Source: Guillardia theta CCMP2712
Taxonomy: Eukaryota; Cryptophyceae; Pyrenomonadales; Geminigeraceae
DNA length: 52,878 bases
NCBI RefSeq assembly: GCF_000315625.1
Contig: NW_005434642.1
Span: forward strand, 167,224 to 220,101
Reading direction: 5' to 3'
In this document: positions 37,058 through 48,025 of the stretch, piece by piece
Layout: every line of letters begins with the position of its first letter
How positions within the stretch are numbered: the first letter of the stretch is position 1
Position numbers and translations under genes: made by a program
The notes under the pieces: generated by a model
Databases searched by the model: none
The model's input: only the letters and a program-made list of their open reading frames with translations
What the model was told of the DNA's origin: nothing

Positions 37058-38547
37058 ATGTTACTTGACGACCTTAACGCTTCATTCGGCGATGCAGAAA
37101 TGCATCTCAGATCCATGAGCAGTGCAAGTGCCAGCTCAAGTGATTCCCCGCCCGTACATTATGGGAGGCAGGATCTTGGCAGCTTCCAGCCGATCGTGAA
37201 TGGGAAGTCAGCTAAGTTGTGTGACTTCTGGTCGAGGAATGGCAACTGTGTTCATGGAGAGCACTGTAGGTTCTTGCACGACCCCTCAGTTGCTCCGAGG
37301 CCTCTGCAGCTGGACATCAGGTCAAAGAGATCCAGGCCGAACGTTCAAAGTCTCCTGCAGCTTCACAAGGGCAATGACAATGACTTGATCAGCCTGGACT
37401 TTCCACCTCCGAACATCAACCTGAATGCGACTTCACCCAACATGATCTTGGCAAACGACACAAGACCTTTTTCCAAGAAGAAGCAGCGAGTTTGCGATTT
37501 CTTCCTCAAGTATGGTAACTGCAGACAACAGGAAGCTTGCAGGTTTCTGCACCTTCGACTGGAGGACGTTGTCCAACAAAACGCGTTGCAGATCGTTGCT
37601 CCAGAGCATCACAACCATTCCTTTGGTGATTTGCCACAAGGACAATCTGCGCTTCATTCTTTTGAGGTGCAACACAATCACAATTCTCTGGGTAGCAATG
37701 TTGGTGGTTCAGATTTCCAACCTCTGCCAGATCTTATTCGATGCGATGATGACGAAGCTGCCCAGTTGTCTCAGAACCAGCCTTTCCGGCATCAGCTCTT
37801 GGAAAGCCCGGGAGAGCAAGCACTTGGGCTTGCAGGACAGCGACTTCCCTTCAGTTCTACGGAGAATGGAAGCCCTACTTTCAACATGGAATCCAGGGGG
37901 ACCAGAGGAGACGGGTTCAAGCGGTATGCCTCCCGAGAAGCTCCAAAGCTCAATTATGAATCGGCCTTTCATGCAATACCCAGGCCCTTGTCATATTTTC
38001 CGAGCTCGCAGTTCCCACTCCCGGATACATTCACAGACTCGGACTTTCGGAATTCCTCGGTCAAAGAATTTTCTGCGCTCTGTGGACGGTCTGCAACGCT
38101 GCAGCATGACGACGCCCTTTCGTCGATTCCGTTGTGGGCGGAAGAGCCGAGGGCTCAAAGGAACATGCAGGCCAGAAGTGCCACCATGCCGAAGCCATCC
38201 TACATACCAGGAGGTAATGAGAACGGTGATGTCAGTGCAGGGAGTCTAACTTCGTTGCTAGTTGCTCGCGCTATGGATGGAAGCATGTGGCTTGTGTCTC
38301 CTGATGGATGGGCTGTGTTAAGCGAAGCGTCTAATTCATCCACGATGAATGTTGGCCGGCGACGACTTTGCGATTTCTTTTGTAAGCATGGCAATTGCCG
38401 GCATGGCCTTACGTGCTCATTCCTTCATGTCACGGTCAGTGTTTGGGATTTGAGATCAATGGCTAACACTCATTACAGGAAAGTATGCCGGTGGAGGACT
38501 ACATTGAGGCCAGAACAAGGAAAATGGATCTTTCCAAGTTTCAGTGA
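37058..38547 (+). CDS. Triple CCCH zinc-finger RNA-binding protein
   Basis: Two exons, 37058-38434 and 38479-38547, agree in phase (481 aa). Three C-x8-C-x5-C-x3-H fingers are visible: CDFWSRNGNCVHGEHCRFLH (residues about 57-76), CDFFLKYGNCRQQEACRFLH (about 147-166) and CDFFCKHGNCRHGLTCSFLH (about 438-457). The spacing is the classical TTP/Nup-like CCCH form that binds single-stranded RNA, so a role in mRNA stability, export or translation is likely. The long linker between fingers 2 and 3 is Ser/Gln/Asn-rich and probably disordered. I chose the ATG at 37058 (context ACAACAATG) over an in-frame ATG at 36968 because the intervening 30 codons look like 5' UTR. Its stop lies 215 bp from that of the convergent phosphatase gene. 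Confidence 0.85.
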
Positions 38548-38762
38548 TCCACTGGAAACTTTCAGAGCTGCTTTGTTTCTCTATCTTTTTCTTCTTTCAT
38601 GCTCCAGCAGGCAAAGAGGCTTGCATGTAGTACAAGGACGATTTGCATACATAGCTTGAAGAGTTTGGCTCGTGTTATGAAAATTAGTTTCAACTCAAGG
38701 CATTCACTCAAACATTATGTACAGCCATCGTATGATATTCAACTCACCGTCATCATTGAGCA

Positions 38763-39680
38763 TCATCTGATCTTGATCCATGCGAGGAGCAAAGCGATGC
38801 TGACGCTGAGCAAGACTACTGTGGTACTGGGGAAGGAGAAACGAGCAGGTGATCCATCATCGACAGCAACGTATGGTTTCCGTGCCTTGACGCTGACAAT
38901 GCGAGGATTCTTCCCTCTCTCTAATATGGCAGCCGAGAGCCTATCTCCATACAAGCAGCCCGTGTCCAGCCCCGTCGCGTGCTTGTACAGCTGAAGCCGT
39001 CTTTTCGCGTCATGCCCGAAGTAGACATGGCTAGGTCCCTTCCAGAGGGCAGCCCATGGCTCACTGACGCCATCGTCCAGCTCCAAGGCTTCGTACCTGG
39101 TACGACAAGTCTCTGACTCCTCCTCGCCTGCATTGCAAACTCTGAGATTGCGCATTGTCACCATGTGCCGATGATCCTGCTCAGCAAGCGAAAGGTCCGG
39201 CACGAGCCCAGCATGCACGACTATCACGTTGTAGCTGGGAATGGATATCGTAAAGGGCAGAGAGCGAATGAATTCAACATCCTCCACGCACAACCCATCC
39301 GTCCACTCATACTTCTCCTCCACGTCCTTTACCTTCCCCCCCGACCGAGCAAAGTAACCCCTCAAAGAAGAGATCTCGTGATTCCCAACGACAGCCATCG
39401 CATTCATGCGCCTTGCAAGTCGTACTACCTCCACTGACTTAGGGCCTTTGTTCACCTGCTCACACCCGTCAGACTACATTGAGCCACCAGCGTTGTCATT
39501 CAGAGTGCCTACCAGGTCCCCGGCGAGGATGAGGAGGTCTCCCTCCTTGTGATGGAGGCGCAGGAGCTCCTCGAGCTCGTCACAGCAGCCATGGACATCT
39601 CCCACGATCATGACGCGCCCTGGCTCCTCCTCGACCACCACGTGCCTGACCGCGTCTTCCCTCATGTGCATAACCCCCAT
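38763..39680 (-). CDS. ApaH-like metallophosphatase (ALPH) with C-terminal membrane anchor
   Basis: Two exons, 39680-39513 and 39455-38763, agree in phase (286 aa). PPP-superfamily metal-site motifs are complete: MIVGDVHGC, LAGDLVNKGPKS, VVGNHE, VVHAGLVPDLSLAEQ and VYFGHDAKRRLQLYKHATG, then GLDTGCLYGDRL. The last group is typical of bacterial ApaH and eukaryotic ALPH. ApaH hydrolyses diadenosine tetraphosphate; the trypanosome ALPH1 relative is an mRNA decapping enzyme. The substrate here is therefore either Np4N nucleotides or capped RNA, which the sequence cannot decide. A hydrophobic tail (VVLLSVSIALLLAWIKIR) at the extreme C-terminus looks like a tail anchor. A cluster of ACGGATAC motifs lies just upstream of the start. 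Confidence 0.88.
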
Positions 39681-39693
39681 GTGTTCGCTTTTT

Positions 39694-39740
39694 TACGGAT
39701 ACCCTCCACGGATACCTCACACGGATACCTCACGGATATG
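39694..39740 (-). promoter_or_regulatory. ACGGATAC motif cluster upstream of ALPH
   Basis: Four to five copies of ACGGATAC or CACGGATAC lie within 60 bp of the phosphatase start codon. A second cluster of the same octamer occurs at 43486-43544 upstream of the collagen/SRCR gene. A shared promoter element is an inference; a repeat remnant is the alternative. Confidence 0.35.
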
Positions 39741-40017
39741 TAGCGGGTCTTGAGCCTCGTCCCCGCTCAGGTCACATCCCCCACATACACGCAATGCCAC
39801 AAACCAGTCAGCAGGGAGGGTGTGGAAGAGGAGGAGAAGGAGGAGGAGGAAGCTGCAGACATATGGCAGAGATTTTGATGGGAGAGGGGGAGAGATGGCA
39901 GAGATTTTGATGGGAGAGGGGGAGGTAGAGGAGACTAGAGCATGTACCAGACGAGGAGGGAAGAAGATTGAAATGGAGCGCGGTTGATTGCTTTGATGTT
40001 GAACCGTGAATTTGGAT

Positions 40018-40350
40018 TTAGAGGAAGATGCTGATACAGATGTAGACGTCAAAGTTGACGTTGACATTTACGTTGACATCGACGTAGTCATAGATGTTTA
40101 CGTAGATGTTGAAGTTGAGGGCTATTCCCTCTGCTTGAGATATTTCGTGTTCATCCTCTGACACAATGATTACACCCGCACCTGTGGCTGAGTGCATCGT
40201 CCTCCAGGTAGACACCATGGACGAGATGGATGTCGCCCCAATGACTGGAACATCAAAGTCTACCGCGGCTAGATCTCGCAGGTACCCTCTGGCGTCTTGA
40301 ACTTCTTGATCGGATCTTGTATGATTGACACCACGCTCCTCCAGCTGGCT
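40018..40350 (-). other. Unassigned open frame with repeat-coded tail
   Basis: A minus-strand frame reads protein-like sequence (DLAAVDFDVPVIGATSISSM, then HSATGAGVIIVSEDEHEISQ) and then runs into a degenerate GACGTT array encoding VNVNV. It sits between the divergent ALPH and SOD genes. No upstream exon is identified; it may be a gene remnant or chance. Confidence 0.25.
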
Positions 40351-40472
40351 CTATGGTGACTTCTACGGGTTGAGAAGGATCGAGATTTTGCTAGCGGTGA
40401 TGGCAGATGATGGCTCGTCTTTTTCGCTTCTGACTGCAGCAACAACAGGTTGAATTCCTCGTTATCTTGATA

Positions 40473-41318
40473 ATGTTTACTTGGGCTCTTTCGCTCTCAA
40501 CGGAAGCCAAAGGGGGAGGGAGCACTTGCACTGGTCTGCAGGATTGTATCCAGGTCCCCAGCACTCCGGGTAAATCCAACGGTCCTTTCCTGTTGCCAAA
40601 CCTGCTGTTTGGTTACAGCGATCTCGAGCCATACATTGATCAGGCGACGATGATGTATCATTACAACAAGCACTTCAATGGTTACATGACCAACCTCAAC
40701 AACGCGTTGAAGGGAACGCTCAGCGCGAATCTGACCGAGCTTGTCTTGAATCCAACTGACTCGACGATAAGGAACAACGGAGGAGGATTCTACAACCATG
40801 GTTTGTTTTTCCGGATCATGTGCACTGCGAGTAGGTCGGAGACTCCGTCGAAGCTTCTAGAAGATGCCATCATAAAGTCATTCGGATCAATGGCACAGAT
40901 GAAACAACAGTTTGCAGCTCAGGCTTCGTCTCGGTTTGGGTCTGGCTGGGTCTGGCTGGGTGCCTTTGATCTTGTGTGGGTGAAGATTATGACGTTTTAT
41001 ATATGTAGGTGTTCTGCCTGATGGAAAACTAGGAATTACAACAACAGCAAACCAGGATACTCCGTTCATGAAGGTACAAGACATACAGTATCAACTGATG
41101 TATCCCTTCCTGGGCCTGGATGTTTGGGAACATGCATACTACCTCAACTACCAGGTGAGCGTGCAAGTTGAGAGGGTTAGGCTGCTGACATGTGACCGTA
41201 GAATCAGCGCTCTTCCTACGTAGACGCCTGGTGGAACATTGTAAACTGGAGTCAAGTGTCATACTACTACGAGAAATATGCTTCCAAGGGACAAGTTGTA
41301 CCTTGGATACAAGAGTGA
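40473..41318 (+). CDS. Mn-type superoxide dismutase
   Basis: Three exons close in phase: 40473-40959, 41009-41154 and 41202-41318 (about 249 aa). The Fe/Mn SOD family is clear: [18 protein letters not shown] (first His ligand), [11 protein letters not shown] (second His), [11 protein letters not shown] and [20 protein letters not shown] (Asp and His ligands). The outer-sphere pattern, Gly in GGGFYNH plus Gln in TANQDTPF, is that of Mn rather than Fe enzymes. It converts superoxide to oxygen and peroxide. The N-terminal 45 residues before [16 protein letters not shown] are Cys/Gly/Ser-rich and could be a partial targeting peptide; an upstream exon is likely and the start is uncertain. RIM follows LFF where many homologues have Trp, a small active-site deviation worth checking. 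Confidence 0.88.
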
Positions 41319-41533
41319 AGTCTCCCAGCCCTCCCTGTTCCCTCTCCTCTCTATCACCTTATCGCCACTCTATTGTTGTTCGGCTCGTAGTGCCACTGGC
41401 TCCTTGTTTTAGGTTTTATTCGTAAGTCAAAGATTATCTTTTATTTTTGTACAACTCCTCAAAAACGAGTTCATCACTGCATAACCGTCGTCTCAGCAAA
41501 GCCAAGGAAGCAAGCAGGAATCACATAGGTCAA

Positions 41534-42987
41534 CTACTTTTCAGAACTGGACCATTTTTGAGGTGTGCAACACAGTCCCACTTCTTGAGCATGCCCACAG
41601 GTATGCTTGCCCCATCCCTTCGAGAGCATGGTCAGATCGCAGGATAGGCGCATAGCAATAAAATGAGCATCAAGTAAAACTCACCGCATGTTTGCATTCA
41701 GAAATATCCTTTTCTTTGCCCGAGCATCTCACTTTGCTCATCCATATCTTTCCTTGGCCACCAATGTGGTTCTTTCCAGACAAGAAATTCTCAACTTTCT
41801 GCCCTTCTCCCTCGAACCCAAATGCCTGTAAAGCGATGTGAGAATTGAAGCCAACATTCGAAGACCAAAGAAGAATAATTCGCATCCGCTTCACAAGACA
41901 TAAAGGAGTGTGTGAGAACAGCAGTACACGGCATGCTTACCTTGCAAATGGTTCCAGCGTTGCGATCTCCGAATTGGTCGCTGCAAACAGTGCCCCACTT
42001 CAACCGTGCTTTAGAATATTGACGAAGGAACAAGCGAGAAGAAACCTGATCTTCATGCAGCACTTCGAGCCGGCAAGCACGAGAGTTGCAATCGACAAGG
42101 CGCATAGTGCTTGTGCTGGCTTCAGGGCAGACCCCAGCAGAAGAGTCCCATCCCTCGCTAGGCCCTTGCTCCCCCAAAGGACCAGGCCTGCCGATCACTC
42201 CTGCTTCTCCCATGGTGCCTGAACAGCACCAGCAAGTGAGTCTCCTTCCCCTTCTCAGCAAGTATCACATCACCTTTCTTTCCTTGCGGGCCCTCTGCCC
42301 CCCTTTCGCCTCTCGACCCCTCGTACCCCGGTGGCCCCATGGCTCCTGGCAATCCCCTAGGCCCAGAAGCACCTTGTGGGCCTGCTCGACGTGTAAGGAC
42401 TGTACACACAATATGGAAGCTATCTACCGACGGGCCCAGTAAGACCGTCCACGCCGTCTACTCCATTCATACCCCTAACACCAGGAACTCCCGGCTCCCC
42501 CCTCTGCGGGATGACCGCATTGATCTCATCGGTGTCTTCCTCATTGACTTTCTTGACGTCTTGAGAGATAGACTGCACCTGTCATCAACTCATATCAGCC
42601 ACCATGACAGCAGATTGGTGGACCCCGACCTCTTCGTTGACGTAAGTCTCTACAGCTCTATCCGCGTTACTGATGCTGTTCTCCCTCTGAAGAAGCCTCT
42701 GGTCATCTGCCTCCACTTGGCTCAAGTCTTCATCCACTTCCTTCTCCTCTGCCAGAAACTCCCGTGGGACCATCGGCGACTGATCGGCGATCGTGACGCC
42801 CTCAGGGAGGGGAGGAAGCTGCACCATTCCTGCTCCCCGCATCAATCGCACATTCGCCGGGGCGTATGCGAGCAGCTCCTCTACTCGAACAGGGTTGTAG
42901 AGATCCATTCCGGCTAGAGTCGTGATAGCTGCGAGACCAAGAAGAGTAACGGCGCAGATAGATATCCATCTCGATCGCTTTGCCCCA
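41534..42987 (-). CDS. MARCO-like type II membrane protein: collagen-like stalk and SRCR domain (5' incomplete)
   Basis: Six exons close in phase: 42987-42630, 42578-42428, 42381-42274, 42218-41941, 41825-41685 and 41617-41534 (at least 373 aa). After a basic KRSR comes one membrane helix ([20 protein letters not shown]). A helical spacer follows ([20 protein letters not shown]). About 27 unbroken Gly-X-Y triplets ([15 protein letters not shown] ... [12 protein letters not shown]) then run across three exon junctions, which confirms the model. A scavenger-receptor Cys-rich domain ends the chain: [35 protein letters not shown] and [17 protein letters not shown] infer a trimeric cell-surface receptor or adhesion protein. 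The acceptor at 42987 implies one more 5' exon that I could not place. An ATG at 43076 is in frame but probably intronic. Confidence 0.85.
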
Positions 42988-44305
42988 CTGAAATCAGAGT
43001 CAGAAAATGGACAAACGAAAACAAGAAATGCTATCGCAGGGAGACTAGACGAGTGTGATGCATTGATATCATGCAATCACAATGAAGACAAAAATGATGT
43101 TTGCGGAGTTGACAAGGAGATCATGGCAAGAGATATGAAGGGAAAGGACAAGGTAACCTTGCAGAGTCTAAGGTTCACAGGCGACAAATCAGTTCAACGT
43201 AGAGAGCAGGAGAGTGAGAGAGTATAGAGGAGATGGAGAGAGATGATGATCATATGAAAAACATCATTGCCACATCATTCGTCCCCACCTCATAGCCATG
43301 CCTCCCAGCAGCGGTAGATCCTCCCCCATTCTTCCTGCCATCATGACCTTTCGCCGCAGCTACCACCTACCCCTTTCGATATATGAGAATGAACCCACCC
43401 TCTACATTAGGGTTTGAACCACCCCTATTTCTCTATTAAAATAACCCTGACCCTCTCGCGAATTTTAAAACGTTGTTCAAGGACTTTACGGATACCGTCG
43501 CGGATACTGTCGCGGATAGATCACGGATATTTTTTGACGGATACTTGTGAATTTTTTGTTATTTGCGGAGGAAAAATTTGCATGCGTGTCATGTGGAGGG
43601 GAGGGCGAGGGAAGGAGGAGGGAGCGGGGACGGAGTGTGCTGGTGAAACAGAAGGAAGGAGCGGGAGATAGAATGATACAGTCAGAGATGGTGCGGAAAA
43701 CAGGTCCAGAAGCAGAGCCAGGGAAAGTGGGAGGGCCGTGGCTAGAGGCTCATGAGGGGGTCGATGGATGGGAGCTGAGGTACAATAGGTTTGGAGTCAG
43801 GGGAAGGGAAGGGAAGTGCTGGGGCGTCTGCGAGAGGAAATGCAGAGAGTAGGATGGAGGAAGGTGGGCAGGGGGTATAGTTGGAAAGATATTCTGAACG
43901 TGAGAGGACCAGGATCCTGTTGGGACGCAGCAGTAGGGGATAGCCATAGGTCGGTCGTGAACTGAGTTAACGATGAGAGACTAGGAAAGGAAGTAGGGAT
44001 ATTGAAAGAAGAAGATATAGACTTAGCAAATGAGGCATAGAATTGGGATCCAAGAACTGTGGGCGGATCTGTATGTATTGGTCAAGGAAGGCAAAAATCT
44101 CTATAATGACAAGGATAGGGGAGGGACAGTTACTGGTCAAACTTTGTGTTGCTGCTGTTGAGCTCTTCGCAGTATTCATTTTTTTGTTTTGCTCTCTAGG
44201 CCTCAGGGAAGAAGGCTCAGCTCATGAGAGACGAGGAAGGAGCTGCTGTGAAGTACTGTGTCTTGAACTTGTAGACATGGCAGGGTCAGGTGTGATGTAG
44301 CTAGG
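42988..44305. other. Intergenic region, ACGGATAC cluster and G-rich DNA
   Basis: No confident exon is seen, although the missing first exon of the collagen/SRCR gene should lie here. A second cluster of five or so ACGGATAC-like octamers lies at 43486-43544. From 43590 to 43880 the DNA is purine-rich (GGGAGGGCGAGGGAAGGAGG). Confidence 0.4.
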
Positions 44306-46914
44306 ATGTTGTCTGAGCGAACGAGCTTCAAAGTCCTTTTCCTTGCGTGTTGCCTTCAGATTTGTGCCGAGAAAGTCTTTGCGTCAAGTGGTGTGCCCCT
44401 TCCTGTTCTTGCCGAGTTGTATCAGAGAAGCAGGATGCATGCCGAGGTCGCGCCGGTGAGTGGAAGCGAGACACTGGTGAAGGATACAAACATAGCACAC
44501 GAGAAGCTTAGAGGAGGGACTAACATCGCCGGATACAACAACTATTCTCTTCCCTTGCTTGCAACCTCAACTCACAATCTGACATCTCCCCCTTGGTGGT
44601 CTCAGGGAAAGATGTCGAGCGCATGGCAGGCCCAGGCGGAGGCACAGGGGGAGGTTGTCCGCAAGATGAAGGAAGAGATGAAAGCGAACCCGGTTGGTCG
44701 ATCGGAAGTGAATGTTTTCTCTTTGATGACATTTCGACTTCAGGCTGCGCATACCAAAGAACAACTGGATGCTGAAGTTGCCAAGTTGAAGGAGCTGAAG
44801 GCGAAGGCTGATGTGAGCTTGTGTTCTTTGTCCAACCTCGTCTTCTTCCTGCACCCCTCCTCCTTCCATTCTTCTTCCTCTCAATTTGTCTCTCCTCCTC
44901 TCTCTTGTACCTCGTCTGTTGCTCTCCTGACCCCAGAATTGACAGGATCCCATGAACGCTCTGGAGGATCCGGTCATCAAGGCGAAGTACCAGCTCGTTA
45001 GGAGTGTGGGAGAAGAATGCGTGAGTAGCACGATTAGAAGCTGGGCGAGCAAGAGCTGAGAGACTGTCGGTGGCAGGTCACGGACGGAGAGCTTGCTCTC
45101 CTGCTGTCCAAGAAGCCAGATGTGAGTGTGTCAAGGTGGTTGTGCGGTGACGGCTGACTGCCCTTACTCAGTCGTTTCGGTTGTACGACGGGTTTGAGCC
45201 CTCGGGCCGCATGCACATTGCGCAGGGCATCTTCAAGGCCATGAATGTCAACAAGTGCACCAAGTCCGGAGGGACTTTCATCTTCTGGGTGGCCGACTGG
45301 TTCGCGCTCATGAACGACAAGATGGGGGGCGATCTGGAGAAAATCAAGACGGTGGGCAAGTACTTGGTGGAGGTGTGGAAGGCCACAGGGATGGACATGG
45401 ACAGAGTTCAGTTCGTGTGGAGCTCGGAGGAGATCGCGTCCAATGCAGTCTCCTACTGGACGCAAGCGCTGGACATCGCGAGGAGGACAACGATCACGAG
45501 GGTGAAGAAGTGCTGTCAGATCATGGGAAGGTTGGAGAACAAGCTGACGGCAGCTCAGATCCTCTACCCACTCATGCAGGCGACCGACATCTTCTTCCTC
45601 AAGGCAGACATCTGCCAGCTGGGAGTCGATCAAAGGAAGGTCAACATGCTTGCCAGGGAATATTGCGATTCCGCAGGGATCAAGAACAAGCCGATCATCC
45701 TGTCCCACCACATGCTGTACGGCCTGAAGAAAGGTCAAGAGAAGATGTCGAAGTCAGACCCTGACTCAGCGATCTTCATGGAGGACACGGAGGAGGACGT
45801 GGCGAGGAAGATCAATAACGCCTACTGCCCGAGCAAGCCCGAAGATGAAGCCCCTGCAGCGCAGGCCGAGGACATCGACGCTGGTCTTGAAAGTATGCAC
45901 TTGACCTCCGACGATCTCAAGAACCCTTGCCTCGACTACGTGGAGAATATCATCTTCTCTGTGCCCGAGGCCACTTTCACAGCTGGGGGTTCCACTTACA
46001 ACTCCTTTCAGAGCGTCAAAGACGACTTTGTCGCCGGGAAACTGAGCGAGGCAGAGCTCAAGGGCGGATTGATCGCTGCAGTCAACAGGCTGCTGGACCC
46101 TGTGAGGAAGCACTTCAAGGAGGACGCCAACGCCAAGGCCATCCTCGACCAGGTGATGCAGTGGAAGAAGGAGAACCTCGTGCCCCCCAAGGGACTCAAG
46201 AGGCTCGTGGCCATGCAGAGCAGCAAGCCTGTCTGGTGTGTCTTCGCCCCCTACGCCACTGCTGAGATCACCCTGGGCCAGCTGACCTCCATCATCCGCC
46301 ACCTCCAGCAGGCTCCTGCTGACCACCAGAAGGTCTTGTGGTGCCCGGACTGGAGCAGCTTCGCCGTCAACAGCTGCAACGGGGAGCAGAAGGTCATCTC
46401 TGCCTGCTACAGCATGATGATCGAGGCCCTCACGGCTGTGATGCCTGACCTGATGAAGGACGTCAAGGTCCTGATCCAGAGCGAGGCCATTCTCCTCGAC
46501 CCCTCCCAGTACTGGATCTCCGTCATCAACGTCGGCCGTCACTTCCAGCTGCAACGGGTGCGAGCGGTGGACGAGGCCAACGAGACGGCCGGCCAGGTCA
46601 TCGCTGCAATGATGCATGTCGGCGACGTGCTCGCCATCGCTCCCTCCACAATCTGCTCCTCCCCGGCGGCCAAGGTGGCGCACGAGCTTGCTTGCGACTA
46701 CATCAAGGAGACGGAGGTCACTGAGATCGCGGTCCCCGCAGTACATGTGTCTCCTCCTGTCGACTCAGCGTTGAAGCCTCCTCATATGATGGACGGCCCT
46801 GCCAACGCCGACGACGAGATCTATCTGCTCGACGCCTCCATGGACGTAGGAAGGAAACTGAAGCGCGCCTTCTGTGAGCCGTGAGTGATCTCCTCCTTTT
46901 CTCTTTCTCCTCCC

Positions 46915-46998
<84 letters not shown>

Positions 46999-47725
46999 CT
47001 TCTTTCTTCTCCTCCAGTTCCTTCTCCTGTCTCCGTCTCCATTCTCTGACACATTTCTTCTTCCTCCATCACCTGTTCTCACACAACTTGATGCAGAGGA
47101 AACGTAGAGCACTGTCCTCCCATCACGCTTGTGGATGCCTGCGTCATCTCTGCAGGGAAGGGTCTCGCTATCAACCGCAAGGAGGAGAATGGAGGAGACA
47201 AGAACTATGTGTCCATTGGTAAGCCAACCTTTAAGCTCTTCCTCTCATTCCTCCTTTCCACTATCAATTCCCTTGCTTTCCCTCTCTTTCCTCTCCCTCT
47301 TCTCTCCATCCTCTCTCACAGACGCATCGATGATCGGGCCCGCATCCTCATCCCCCCACCTCCACTCCCTCTCCTTCCAGGCTCCCCCTCCCCCTCTCAT
47401 GGAAGATTCTCTATAACGCCTCCCCTCCATCGATCTTCTTTCCTCCCCTGCTCGATCTTTCACCTTCTCCTCTGCTCACTTCTCCTCCAAGACGACCTTG
47501 TCGCCGACTTCAAGTCCGGAGCTCTTCATCCCGGCGACTTGAAGCCCTCGGTCACCAAGGCGGTGGACGCCTACATGCAGCTCATTCGCGACCGCGTCAA
47601 GGCCAACGATGCAGCGAAGAAGGCGGAGGTGAGGGAGAGCCAGCAGCAGGGGCATGCCCTGACGGTGCTGACAGGCTGAGCTCAAGAACTTCCTCAAGAA
47701 AGCAGCGGCCAAGAAGAAGAAGTGA
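44306..47725 (+). CDS. Tyrosyl-tRNA synthetase, WHEP domain plus pseudo-dimeric catalytic repeat
   Basis: Nine exons close in phase: 44306-44455, 44606-44692, 44744-44812, 44946-45020, 45077-45121, 45172-46880, 47097-47218, 47492-47628 and 47675-47725 (814 aa). Residues 1-50 start with a hydrophobic leader (FKVLFLACCLQICAEKVFAS). Residues 53-100 form a WHEP domain (QGEVVRKMKEEMKAN, EQLDAEVAKLKELK). The first synthetase unit has GFEPSGRMHIAQ (HIGH-like), NVNKC, QLGVDQRKVNMLAREYCD and KMSKSDPDSAI. A second, degenerate unit follows from about residue 480 (PPKGLKRLVAMQ, VINVGRHFQLQRVRAVDEAN, IYLLDASMDVGRKLKRAFC) without KMSKS. This is the tandem layout known from trypanosomatid TyrRS. The enzyme charges tRNA-Tyr. 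ATG 44612 could start a cytosolic form. Confidence 0.93.
46915..46998. repeat. (CTCCTG)n array in TyrRS intron
   Basis: About 14 perfect hexamer units lie within the intron that follows the long catalytic exon of the tyrosyl-tRNA synthetase. Confidence 0.9.
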
Positions 47726-47846
47726 AGGGCGCCAGTAGGGAAACTCTCTCAGTACTCCTCGCCTTAGTTAAGTCACTCATGAACATGTCACACACTATGA
47801 TCCCAGCAACTTCCGCCGCCCAACTTGCATGTGTAGTACTACGGTA

Positions 47847-48025
47847 GTCACACTAAAACTCCACTGTAGCTCCTCACTCCCTGGCGGCCGGCCGGGCCGC
47901 AAGGTCACTGAGAATGATTCTCAGTCTGGCCTGGGCCCGACTCGACTCTCTTGATTGTCCTCGTACTGTTTTTAACTTAACTTTGAGTAAAGGACTCGGC
48001 TCCGGGCATGTGAGTAACTTTGAAA
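47847..48025. repeat. Dispersed GC-rich repeat element, copy B
   Basis: It begins with the 31-bp box also found at 36096-36126 (CTAAAACTCCACTGTAGCTC), passes through GGCCGGCCGGGCC and an inverted GAGAATGATTCTC, and ends with the TTTAACTTAACTTTGAGTAA box (47959-47993). It is the most compact copy, so it may show the element's full extent of about 180 bp. Confidence 0.6.

Noticed and set aside
45034-46746. Two long minus-strand frames
   Set aside because: Exact antisense of the tyrosyl-tRNA synthetase catalytic exon; a codon-bias shadow.
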